Part shown: positions 1 to 5,665 of the stretch, one piece after another
Numbering within the stretch: position 1 is the stretch's first letter
Layout of the letters: each line of letters begins with the position of its first letter
DNA from: JAEZKC01 sp046538945
GTDB lineage: Bacteria; Fibrobacterota; Chitinivibrionia; Chitinivibrionales; Chitinispirillaceae
Assembly (NCBI GenBank): GCA_046538945.1
Contig: JBKHHW010000168.1
Span: 1-6,780 of the forward strand
Direction: 5' to 3'
Length of the DNA: 6,780 nucleotides
Program-made: the position numbers and the translations under genes
The notes under the pieces: model-generated
Database searches by the model: none
What the model saw: only the letters and a program-made list of their open reading frames with translations
What the model was told of the DNA's origin: nothing

Positions 1-4
1 GTGT

Positions 5-1069
5 TTATTTATTATAAAATATTTTTCTTTTTAGAGCAAAATATCTGCAAACGAAATATTGATCATCCGTTAATATGATTTTCATATCATATTTTTGCTC
101 TGCCCAAACAGAGATTTTTTCAAGAAATTCTTTGACATAGTTGCTGGTAGAATCGTAAGGATAAGGTTGTCTTGCCATTAATATCCGCATGCCAACAGCA
201 GGTAATTTTTGGTTTTTGTACATCATTAATGCTGCATCACCATAGGTTTTTAAAACATGCCAGCTGGAATCAAAAAATGTAAGGTCCGGATAAATCCTTT
301 CTAATGCCAATAAAATTGGCAGCCTGATAGAAACGAATTTCATTTTTGTTTTTTTTGTTACTGAAGAGGAAATTTCAGAAAGCAAAGCAAGAACAACTTT
401 CCTTCCTTTTAAATACCCAAGCTTTTCAGCCCAATACTCTTTTTCCTGAAAAGTAGTACTTTTTTTAAACGACATTACCAATGTATCTTCTGAGAGTGTA
501 TCACCCAACATTGCTCTTGCTAAATGATTCGTACCAGCTTTTTTTAGAAGATTGATTTTATCCTCAGCCTCTAGTTCTAATAACGGAAGAAAGTCTAAAC
601 TGTCATTCAAATAAAAAAACTTTGATTTATTAAAATTGTCACGAAAAATTCTAGAGTAACTTTTTAATACCTGTGGATGTATATATTCCATACAAAATCT
701 TAAAGATAACTTTGCAGCTTTTTCATCATTTAAATTAAGACCTTTAGCAAATAACAATGCTATGACAGTATCAGATACAAATCTTTCTTTTAGGTCCACA
801 GTAAACAAAAAGTTACGTAAATCGGTTACAATGTTACCCAAAGAGATGTTTTTATGACATTTATTTTCATTAAGTACTTTGAAAGTATGCATCCCTGGAA
901 AATTGGAGCGACGTTTATAGTAAGTAGGTTCGGTCTCATTAGCCCATCTTTTGATTTGTGGAATATTATCACAAAAATACTCGAAAAATTGAGAATCACT
1001 GTATTCAGCAAAAGACTTAGCATTTATTAGAAAGGCTAGAATTAGTAGTTTAATTGAAAGGTTCCGCAT
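5..1069 (-). CDS. Exported protein of unknown function, AT-rich gene
   Basis: I do not recognise this 354-aa protein. It opens with a textbook Sec signal peptide: basic n-region (M-R-N-L-S-I-K), hydrophobic core LLILAFLI, and a likely signal peptidase I site after SFA (residue 21). The mature part has four scattered cysteines and no lipobox or further clear membrane span. Roughly residues 200-300 read like degenerate helical repeats (AEKLGYLKGRKVVLALLSEI, then SIRLPILLALERIYPD), so a HEAT-like fold is possible but unproven. The start is uncertain. ATG at 1069 gives the cleanest signal peptide but has no Shine-Dalgarno. ATG at 1123, in frame, has GGAG 5 nt upstream and would add 18 residues; the frame stays open to 1177. 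The gene is much more AT-rich than its neighbours and lies 126 nt after cinA (counting from the 1069 start), so it may be transcribed separately or be a later acquisition. The stop is at 5-7, so it is complete. Confidence 0.7.
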   Translation of the reverse strand: MRNLSIKLLILAFLINAKSFAEYSDSQFFEYFCDNIPQIKRWANETEPTYYKRRSNFPGMHTFKVLNENKCHKNISLGNIVTDLRNFLFTVDLKERFVSDTVIALLFAKGLNLNDEKAAKLSLRFCMEYIHPQVLKSYSRIFRDNFNKSKFFYLNDSLDFLPLLELEAEDKINLLKKAGTNHLARAMLGDTLSEDTLVMSFKKSTTFQEKEYWAEKLGYLKGRKVVLALLSEISSSVTKKTKMKFVSIRLPILLALERIYPDLTFFDSSWHVLKTYGDAALMMYKNQKLPAVGMRILMARQPYPYDSTSNYVKEFLEKISVWAEQKYDMKIILTDDQYFVCRYFALKRKIFYNK

Positions 1070-1195
1070 TGGATGTGAAGCTGCCTGCTTCAAAGGGCAT
1101 ATTTCATACTGCTTTGGAATCATGGCATCTCCGATGTTCATTCGCATATGCCAGGGTTGATGTCTCTGGAGCAACAATCGCAGGATAAGGAAGAT
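1070..1195. other. Spacer between cinA and the AT-rich gene
   Basis: Base composition changes sharply here, from the GC-richer operon to the AT-rich gene. On the minus strand it holds an SD-like GGAG before the ATG at 1123, and a small perfect inverted repeat (GAAGC, 5-nt loop, GCTTC) at 1077-1091, just upstream of the ATG at 1069. I found no convincing intrinsic terminator after cinA and no good -35/-10 pair. The in-frame open stretch may be an N-terminal extension of the next gene or simply non-coding. Confidence 0.4.
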
Positions 1196-1675
1196 TCAAT
1201 TAGAATAGTTTTCGATGCTCCGGCTAAGGGCTTCAAGTGCCGACACCACGCTTTGCCTGCGCACCTCCTCCCGGGAGCCTTCAAACACGTTCCTGAAATT
1301 GTGTACCTGACCTTTCAGGAATACGCCGATATACACAAGGCCCACAGGTTTCTCCTCAGAACCGCCGCCCGGGCCGGCAACACCCGAAACACTCACGGCA
1401 CAGTCACATCCGAACAGTCTGGCCGCCCCCGAAGCCATCGATTCCACCACCTGCGCACTCACAGCGCCGTAGGTATCGAGATCCTTCTGAGAAACACCCA
1501 GTACATCGCGCTTGACATCGTTTTCATAAGCGATCACACCACCCCTGAAATAGGCCGAAGATCCCGCAACGGATGTAACTGCGCCTCCGATCAACCCTCC
1601 GGTACACGACTCCGCAACCGCCATTTTAAACCCGTTCCGCAGAAGAAGTTTGCCCAAACATTCTTCAGGTCTCAA
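1196..1675 (-). CDS. pncC: CinA C-terminal domain protein, NMN amidohydrolase (PncC-like)
   Basis: This 159-aa protein is a stand-alone CinA C-terminal domain. Family members of this type (PncC) deamidate nicotinamide mononucleotide to nicotinate mononucleotide in cytoplasmic pyridine-nucleotide salvage. Visible hallmarks are AESCTGG at residues 21-27, which carries the nucleophile-type serine, FRGGVIAY at 43-50, and the glycine-rich SVSGVAGPGGGSEEKPVGLVYIG stretch spanning about 95-117. Its length is normal for the isolated domain; the N-terminal molybdopterin-binding-like domain of full CinA is absent and there is no room for it. The start is TTG (complement of 1673-1675), supported by GAGGGAG about 8 nt upstream and by only 3 nt from the preceding stop. 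It is the last gene of the tight operon. PncC activity is inferred from the family; some CinA-domain proteins have other or unknown activity. Confidence 0.9.
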   Translation of the reverse strand: MRPEECLGKLLLRNGFKMAVAESCTGGLIGGAVTSVAGSSAYFRGGVIAYENDVKRDVLGVSQKDLDTYGAVSAQVVESMASGAARLFGCDCAVSVSGVAGPGGGSEEKPVGLVYIGVFLKGQVHNFRNVFEGSREEVRRQSVVSALEALSRSIENYSN

Positions 1676-1678
1676 AGC

Positions 1679-2002
1679 CTAAATCTCCCTCTGCTGTTTG
1701 GCTATCCAGGCAAGCGCGAGATAGACACCGGGAACGGAAACAAGAATGACAAGGTTGTTTTGGCTGTTGAACCAGTACTTCAGCCCCTGGAACATGACCC
1801 TGGAGAGAAAACCGATCCCCGCGGTGCATAAGAGGATATAGCAGCAGTACCTGACAAACCAGTTGAACCTGATAGTCATCCGCTTGACAAAGCTTGTCAG
1901 GTGAGGACCGGAGATCATGATGACCACGGCGACAACACCGAAACAGATCTGATTCATGTGATCGCGCAGATAGTGAGCACCCGTGTTGATCAAACCATCC
2001 AT
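1679..2002 (-). CDS. Small three-TM membrane protein, DUF3392-like
   Basis: This 107-aa integral membrane protein has three predicted hydrophobic segments at about residues 17-37 (CFGVVAVVIMISG), 48-68 (FVRYCCYILLCTAGIGF) and 82-100 (LVILVSVPGVYLALAWIA), with a basic patch (KRMTIRFNW) after the first. Size, three-TM layout and the pattern of a conserved FVRxxxxIL segment ending in a basic WxAKQ(K/N)R tail resemble the DUF3392 family, which has no known function; I make that match from memory. The ATG starts immediately after the pgpA TAA with no spacer, and GAGGG lies inside the end of pgpA, so translation is probably coupled. Its position beside pgpA hints at a membrane role but nothing more specific can be said. 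Confidence 0.75.
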   Translation of the reverse strand: MDGLINTGAHYLRDHMNQICFGVVAVVIMISGPHLTSFVKRMTIRFNWFVRYCCYILLCTAGIGFLSRVMFQGLKYWFNSQNNLVILVSVPGVYLALAWIAKQQREI

Positions 2003-2512
2003 TTACAGATACGCCCTCAGCCAGTTGTACGCAGCAAGCAAGGCCAGAAGAGAAATGTTGGCCATCACACCGGCAGCCACATCATCCATCGTGACTCCCA
2101 CCCCCCCTTCTGCCTCCTCCATGTGATACACCGGGTAGGGTTTTACGATATCGAAAAATCTGAAGAGGACAAATCCCAGAAGGAGTGTTCGTATATTGAT
2201 AGGAACCATGAAAAACGTTATGAACTGACCCACCACTTCATCGAAAATCACCTGCGGCGGATCATCGAGGCCAAAGATATCCTTTGCCTTGTGAGTGAGG
2301 AACATGCACAGGGCGGTAAGGCCGAGCATGACAAGCCAGAACTGCATGAGATTGTCAGGGCCCAGCATGAAAGAGAGGCTGTCGCGGGCAAAATAGAGGG
2401 TGACAATGGTGATTGCCGCGCCCACGGTTCCCGGGCCGAAAGGAAAATAACCCAGAAAAAGACAGGTGGCCCCGATTTTACGGGTCCAGTGAAGGAGGAA
2501 TTGCATGGTCAT
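2003..2512 (-). CDS. pgpA: Phosphatidylglycerophosphatase A
   Basis: This 169-aa inner-membrane enzyme should remove the phosphate from phosphatidylglycerol-3-phosphate to give phosphatidylglycerol, the last step of PG synthesis. Family motifs are all visible: GYFPFGPGTVG at residues 21-31, the acidic IFDEVVGQ at 89-96 (D91, E92), FRFFDIVKPYPV at 117-128, and GGVGVTMDDVAAG at 136-148 (D143, D144). Several hydrophobic stretches fit the usual membrane spans, and the length is normal for the family. The start ATG overlaps the recR stop as ATGA, with GGAG 4 nt upstream, so it is translationally coupled to recR; a second in-frame ATG lies two codons on. A run of seven G residues encodes the E-G-G-V segment but the frame reads through intact. 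Confidence 0.95.
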   Translation of the reverse strand: MTMQFLLHWTRKIGATCLFLGYFPFGPGTVGAAITIVTLYFARDSLSFMLGPDNLMQFWLVMLGLTALCMFLTHKAKDIFGLDDPPQVIFDEVVGQFITFFMVPINIRTLLLGFVLFRFFDIVKPYPVYHMEEAEGGVGVTMDDVAAGVMANISLLALLAAYNWLRAYL

Positions 2513-3114
2513 TCTTCTCCGTAGTAGATATCAGTGCGTTCGTTAAGTGCTTGCGTCAAAGTCAGCTGATCAACATACTCAAGTTCCATCCCGGCCGGCA
2601 TTCCGCGCGCAAACCGGGTCACCCGTACTCCGCTGTTTTTGAATAGCCGCGCCAGGTAAAGCGCGGTCGTCTCCGCATCCGAACAGCCCCCCAGACCGAT
2701 GATCAGCTCTTTGGGACCGCCCGCGCGGATTCTGGCCTGAAGCTCACCAACGCGCAGTTTATCGGCAGTGACACCGTTAAGAGGCGACAGCACTCCGCCC
2801 AGCACATGGTAAAGCCCCCTGTAGCGGCCCGACTTCTCTATGGTAAAAACATCGGAGGGCTTCTCCACCACGCACACCAGGGAAGTATCACGGGAGTTTG
2901 AAGCGCAGACGGAACAGAGTTCGTTTTCGCTGTAGTTGTAACAGACGGAACAGCGCACCACCTTCCGGCGCACAGCCACTATGGCCTCCGCCAGATGATG
3001 GGCCTCGGATTCAGGACGCTCCAGAATATGAAGCGCCAGCCTCCAGGCACTCTTCCGCCCCACGGTGGGAAGACGGCTGAGCGCCTCCACCAGTTCCTCA
3101 ATACTCTCCAGCAT
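2509..3114 (-). CDS. recR: Recombination mediator protein RecR
   Basis: This 201-aa RecR acts with RecF/RecO to load RecA onto SSB-coated gapped DNA. Domains in order: helix-hairpin-helix around residues 10-25 (LSRLPTVGRKSAWRLALHIL), a C4 zinc finger with C55, C58, C67 and C70 (CSVC...CSVC), then a TOPRIM domain from about 80 with VVEKPSD and HVLGGVLSPLNG, and the C-terminal ARGMPAGMELEYVDQLTLTQAL segment. Length is normal. The odd point is the second TOPRIM segment: where RecR usually reads ATNPTVEGEATA, this protein reads GLGGCSDAETTA (residues 140-151), keeping only the final acidic residue E148 and the following TA. The gene lies 5 nt after ybaB, in the common dnaX-ybaB-recR order. It has no strong Shine-Dalgarno, so coupling to ybaB is likely. 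Confidence 0.96.
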   Translation of the reverse strand: MLESIEELVEALSRLPTVGRKSAWRLALHILERPESEAHHLAEAIVAVRRKVVRCSVCYNYSENELCSVCASNSRDTSLVCVVEKPSDVFTIEKSGRYRGLYHVLGGVLSPLNGVTADKLRVGELQARIRAGGPKELIIGLGGCSDAETTALYLARLFKNSGVRVTRFARGMPAGMELEYVDQLTLTQALNERTDIYYGEE

Positions 3115-3119
3115 AATGA

Positions 3120-3431
3120 TTAAAGACCCGGCATCCCCGGCATTCCGCCAGAAAAGGCGCCGAACGCCGAATCGGAAGCTTCCTTCACCTGCTCCATCGC
3201 AGTCTTGTGCGCCGCCATGATCAGATCCTCGAGCATCTCCACATCATCAGGGTCCACCACCTCAGGATTGAGCTTGATGGTAACCAACTCGTTTTTGCCG
3301 TTGACCACCACCTTGACCATCCCTCCTCCGGCCACTCCCTCGAACTCCTTTTTCTGAAGCTCCTCCTGAGCCTTCATCACCTGAGACTGCATCTTCTGTG
3401 CCTGCTTAAGCAGCTTGTTCATGTTCTTCAT
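3120..3431 (-). CDS. ybaB: YbaB/EbfC nucleoid-associated protein
   Basis: This 103-aa small DNA-binding protein of the YbaB/EbfC family forms dimers shaped like tweezers and binds DNA as a nucleoid-associated factor. Visible features are an N-terminal amphipathic coiled helix rich in K, Q and M (LLKQAQKMQSQVMKAQEEL), the beta-rich middle FEGVAGGGMVKVVVNGKNELVTIKLNPEVV, then DPDDVEMLEDLIMAAHKTAMEQV and a flexible Gly/Met-rich tail ending FSGGMPGMPGL, all typical of the family and of normal length. It starts 11 nt after the tau stop, with a strong GAGGAG about 8 nt before the ATG; that SD overlaps the tau TGA, which suggests coupling. A second in-frame ATG occurs at codon 4. Confidence 0.96.
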   Translation of the reverse strand: MKNMNKLLKQAQKMQSQVMKAQEELQKKEFEGVAGGGMVKVVVNGKNELVTIKLNPEVVDPDDVEMLEDLIMAAHKTAMEQVKEASDSAFGAFSGGMPGMPGL

Positions 3432-3442
3432 TTCACATCTCC

Positions 3443-5196
3443 TCAGCCTAGTAATTCACCATCAAACACATCCATAAGCGTCTGAATGATAGGTTCATTC
3501 TCGATTTCTTCGTTGATATTGGTCTTTGTACCAGTTGGCTTAATATAATTCTCAACACCCTTTTCATCCGGCTTCTTCTTCTCCAGAGTGATCCTCAACT
3601 CCACCTCGGCACCGCAGAATTTGTGAAGCCTCCGGGTGACTTCGTCGCGGTTGCTCTTTTTGGTAATCTCCTTGTAGGGGAAAACCCCGGTTGAGGAAAA
3701 ACGAAGATCGACAGCACTTTCAGAACAGGAGATCAGTTCCGCAAGGGAGAGAAACGAGCCCAGATTGGGACGGTCCTGAGTGACCTGCTCACAAAACGCT
3801 GGCCAGTGCTTCATGAGCTCTTCGGCAGGCACAACGGTGGGAGTGTCCCTAAAGCCGACGTCCTCCTCGAACCCCTCGTACAGTTCTTCCGGACAGCTTT
3901 CGATCCGACTCTCTTCGCTTACCGCCGCCTGAACGGCCGGGACCGGTTCAGCAACCCGGGGAGGATCACTTTCCGTAGCAGGGACTATGAGTTCAGTTTT
4001 TTTTTTACGTCCGCCTGGGAGGACAGGAGGGAAGCTGCATTGTGGACTGCTGCACTGTCCTGCCCGTTTGATACCGCTTTCAGCAGCTGCTCGATATTCA
4101 CCGAGCTGTCGAGATACACCAGCTTGAGTATCATCACCTCCACCAGAAACCGGGGGAAGGCGCTCCACTTCAGCTCATACTCGGCCTTTTTGATCACTTC
4201 AGCCATGCGCAGCAGATCCGCCTCAGGGAAATCCTTCGACTCCTCTTCATACGCACTCACCACGTCAGCCTCGAAATCAAGCCCCCGCGCCTGCAGACTT
4301 CCGGGAATCCGGGCGAAGAGCAGATTTCTGATATGCTCCTGGAACCCGAGGATGAACTCCTGAAGATCATACCCCTGATAGAGCGCATTCTGAACCGCGG
4401 CAAGTGCAGGGAGCGGCTCCTTTTCCCTGACATTCTTCATGATCTCTCTGTAGGTCTCCGTTCCCACAAGACCCAGAACCGAGCGGACCTCTTTTTCGGT
4501 AAGCGACTCGCGACAGAAGGAGCACACCTGGTCAAGAAGACTGAGCGAATCCCGCATACTACCCTCGGCCTTGCGTGCAACGAGCATCAACGCACTTTTC
4601 TCATAGTCAATTTTCTCCGCATCACAAATGGCCGCCAGACGCCCTGCGATCTGTTCCGCACCGATGCGCCTGAAATCGTAGCGCTGGCAGCGGGAGTGAA
4701 TGGTTGCCGGTATCTTGTGCGGTTCGGTCGTGGCGAAAATGAAGATCACGTTCTTGGGCGGCTCTTCGAGGGTCTTGAGCAGGGCGTTAAAGGCCGATTT
4801 GGAGAGCATGTGCACTTCGTCGATCACGAAAATGCGGTACTTGCCGCTCATGGAGGAGTAGCCGATATTGTCGCGCAGCTCCCTGATATCGTCGACTGAG
4901 TTATTCGAGGCGCCGTCAATTTCCAGCACATCGAAACTTGAACCGCTGATGATGTTTTTGCAGGTGGTACACTCGCCGCAGGGATCGACCGTGGGGCCTT
5001 TTTCACAATTCAGCGCCCTGGCCAGAATACGGGCGCAGGTGGTCTTCCCCACCCCCCGGGTACCGGTGAATATGTAGGCGTGGGCCACCCGGTCTTTTTC
5101 GATTGCTTTTTTGAGGGTATTGACGATGTGCTCCTGTCCGACCACATCATCGAAAGTCAAAGGGCGCCATTTACGTGCAAAGACAAGATATGCCAT
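3443..5196 (-). CDS. dnaX: DNA polymerase III subunit tau (dnaX, -1 frameshift product)
   Basis: The full-length product needs a -1 shift at the A10 run (3997-4006) and would be 584 aa: residues 1-400 shared with gamma, then 184 aa from the other frame beginning T-E-L-I-V. The new frame encodes an acidic Pro/Glu-rich linker and then a tau C-terminal domain recognisable by LMKHWPAFCEQVTQDRPNLGSFL and, near the end, EPIIQTLMDVFDGELL, a terminal motif common in bacterial tau proteins. Conserved protein on both sides of the slip is the main evidence that this is one gene and not two. In well-studied species tau's C-terminal part contacts the polymerase core and the replicative helicase; that role is inferred here. 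It stops 11 nt before ybaB. Ribosomal or transcriptional slippage both fit; a miscounted homopolymer is the alternative. Confidence 0.85.
3929..3951 (-). other. Hairpin downstream of the dnaX slippage site
   Basis: A perfect 6-bp inverted repeat (CTGAAC ... GTTCAG) with additional inner G-C pairs encloses a short GC-rich loop, beginning 45 nt downstream of the A10 run. The same CTGAAC hexamer also sits immediately after the A10 run (3991-3996), so GTTCAG could pair with either copy. The spacing is too long for a classical frameshift-stimulating stem with the near copy as written, so any role is speculative. Confidence 0.35.
3985..5196 (-). CDS. dnaX: DNA polymerase III subunit gamma (dnaX, zero-frame product)
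   Basis: The 403-aa zero-frame product is the AAA+ ATPase of the clamp loader that opens and loads the beta sliding clamp. It begins MAYLVFARKWRPLTFDDVVGQEH, the standard DnaX start. Visible motifs: Walker A GTRGVGKT at residues 45-52, zinc-binding C64, C73, C76 and C79, Walker B FVIDEVHML at 123-131, sensor 1 FIFATTEP at 152-159, the SRC motif with arginine finger R169, and sensor 2 GSMRD at 212-216. Domain III follows, up to about residue 370. The frame ends with three Lys codons in the A10 run, then L-N-S and TAG. The upstream 22 nt are pyrimidine-rich and contain no good Shine-Dalgarno, and the SRP RNA gene ends directly before them. Confidence 0.95.
   Translation of the reverse strand: MAYLVFARKWRPLTFDDVVGQEHIVNTLKKAIEKDRVAHAYIFTGTRGVGKTTCARILARALNCEKGPTVDPCGECTTCKNIISGSSFDVLEIDGASNNSVDDIRELRDNIGYSSMSGKYRIFVIDEVHMLSKSAFNALLKTLEEPPKNVIFIFATTEPHKIPATIHSRCQRYDFRRIGAEQIAGRLAAICDAEKIDYEKSALMLVARKAEGSMRDSLSLLDQVCSFCRESLTEKEVRSVLGLVGTETYREIMKNVREKEPLPALAAVQNALYQGYDLQEFILGFQEHIRNLLFARIPGSLQARGLDFEADVVSAYEEESKDFPEADLLRMAEVIKKAEYELKWSAFPRFLVEVMILKLVYLDSSVNIEQLLKAVSNGQDSAAVHNAASLLSSQADVKKKLNS
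3997..4006 (-). promoter_or_regulatory. A10 slippage site in dnaX (-1 frameshift)
   Basis: The message reads GAC-GTA-AAA-AAA-AAA-CTG in the gamma frame; the plus strand shows ten T residues. The zero frame meets TAG three codons past the run, the +1 frame meets TGA immediately (AAC-TGA), and only the -1 frame stays open, into the conserved tau C-terminus. An A9 run in Thermus thermophilus dnaX and an A6G site in E. coli dnaX are known to yield gamma and tau from one gene. A run this long suits RNA polymerase slippage as well as ribosome slippage. No strong SD-like stimulator precedes it (only AGGCGG, a few bases away). Confidence 0.8.
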
Positions 5197-5218
5197 ACAT
5201 CACTTCGGAGGAAAGAGG

Positions 5219-5234
5219 AAAAAAAGGGGCCAAG
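5219..5234 (-). terminator. Possible intrinsic terminator formed by the SRP RNA closing stem
   Basis: The 3' strand of the SRP RNA terminal helix (CTTGGCCCC, 5234-5226) is followed without a gap by T7 (5225-5219). A GC-rich stem followed by a U tract is what an intrinsic terminator needs, although the stem's other strand is about 90 nt upstream. If it acts efficiently, dnaX transcription needs read-through or a promoter inside the SRP gene, because only 22 nt remain before the dnaX ATG. Confidence 0.45.
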
Positions 5235-5326
5235 TTTACCTGCGGCACACCGAGAATCCGCTTACCGTTGCTCCCTTCCGGGCCTGGCGGGGTTCACAGC
5301 CTTTGGTTGCGCAGGGCCTGGCCCCC
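5219..5326 (-). ncRNA. ffs: Signal recognition particle RNA, small bacterial type (4.5S/scRNA)
   Basis: This RNA of about 102 nt plus a U tract forms the SRP ribonucleoprotein with Ffh, which targets nascent membrane and secreted proteins to FtsY and SecYEG. The conserved domain IV is clear: GCCAGGCCCGGAAGGGAGCA, containing the GGAAG tetraloop region and the asymmetric loop bases, followed by the conserved GTGTGCCGC near the 3' side. The ends pair: GGGGCCAGG at the 5' end with CTTGGCCCC at the 3' end, nine pairs including one G-U, placing the mature RNA at about 5326 to 5225. There is no Alu domain, as expected for the short form. The closing stem is followed directly by seven T, so it may double as its terminator. 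It lies 22 nt upstream of dnaX, as scr does in Bacillus. Confidence 0.93.
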
Positions 5327-5338
5327 GAACCTAAAAAA

Positions 5339-5453
5339 AATTATGAATTATGAATTACGAATTAACACAATGCCTGGTTACGTACTATCATCGATAATCT
5401 CAAGACCTAAGCCTTTTTTCCAACTCGTAATTCGTAATTCTTAATTAGTAATT
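5339..5453. repeat. Inverted repeat of 7-bp AT-rich units
   Basis: The left arm (about 5339-5365) is a run of heptamers of the form AATTATG/AATTACG: TTATGAA twice, then TTACGAA. The right arm (5424-5453) is the reverse complement class: CGTAATT twice, CTTAATT, AGTAATT. Aligned as an inverted repeat the arms match over roughly 26 positions with about 4 mismatches, including a block of 13 identical bases, and enclose a core of about 58 bp with mixed sequence. It fills the space between tRNA-Ser and the SRP RNA. On the minus strand the second arm runs straight into eight T (5340-5333), so the transcript could form a long AU hairpin followed by a U tract. It resembles a short dispersed non-coding element; no terminal target duplication or coding content is evident. 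Confidence 0.7.
5340..5370 (-). promoter_or_regulatory. Weak candidate promoter for SRP RNA
   Basis: CATAAT (5345-5340) matches five of six bases of the -10 consensus and lies 13 nt before the SRP RNA 5' end. The best upstream element, TTGTGT (5370-5365), is 19 nt away, so the match is poor. The -10 would sit inside the left arm of the heptamer repeat. This is weak and AT-rich sequence gives such matches by chance. Confidence 0.2.
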
Positions 5454-5458
5454 GAAAA

Positions 5459-5548
5459 TGGCGGAGAGGCAGGGATTTGAACCCTGGGTACGGTTACCCG
5501 CACACACGCTTTCCAGGCGTGCCCCTTCAACCGCTCGGGCACCTCTCC
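5459..5548 (-). tRNA. tRNA-Ser (anticodon GGA)
   Basis: The 90-nt gene folds as a class II tRNA. The acceptor stem GGAGAGG pairs with CCTCTCC, the discriminator is G (5462) and the CCA end is encoded (5461-5459). The D-arm has GCCCGAGCGGTTGAAGGGGC, the anticodon stem CACGC/GCGTG holds the loop CTGGAAA with anticodon GGA (5514-5512), reading UCC and UCU. A long variable arm (GTGCGGGTAACCGTAC) and the T-arm with GGTTCAAATCC complete it. The long variable arm and the G discriminator are serine identity elements. It stands between the PAC2 gene and the repeat element. Confidence 0.97.
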
Positions 5549-5665
5549 GTTTTTCAAAGATTTCAAAATATAATAAACGAACAGATGCCCAGAAACTAAA
5601 ATCAGGCTTTTTACTATTTCGCACGAACCGGAGCAATATTGCCGATCGCGGTAAATCTCAAGGTT
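5549..5665. other. Spacer between PAC2 gene and tRNA-Ser
   Basis: This 117-nt AT-rich spacer probably holds the tRNA promoter. On the minus strand TATTAT (5575-5570) could be a -10, placing a start about 15 nt before the tRNA; the matching -35 is poor. Two short palindromes follow the PAC2 stop: GGTAAA/TTTACC, partly overlapping the end of the gene, and GCAATATTGC. Neither is followed by a T tract, so there is no clear intrinsic terminator for PAC2. Confidence 0.35.

Noticed and set aside
1148..1831. Long open frame on the plus strand opposite cinA and the DUF3392-like gene
   Set aside because: Composition is that of a shadow frame (His/Arg/Pro-rich), it has no family motifs, and it lies opposite well-supported minus-strand genes.
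2101..2107. Run of seven G (message sense) in pgpA as a slippage site
   Set aside because: The zero frame continues through conserved PgpA motifs on both sides, so no shift is needed or indicated.
1901..2524. Plus-strand open frame of 207 codons opposite pgpA
   Set aside because: It mirrors pgpA, is rich in His, Glu and Arg, and has no recognisable domain or ribosome binding site.
3443..4168. A separate 241-aa gene overlapping the end of dnaX
   Set aside because: Its first 57 codons lie antiparallel to nothing conserved and merely re-read dnaX in another frame; only the part after the A10 run is conserved, and that is the tau C-terminus.
5339..5453. CRISPR-like array
   Set aside because: The repeats are 7-bp units in inverted arms without regular spacers, and no cas genes are present.
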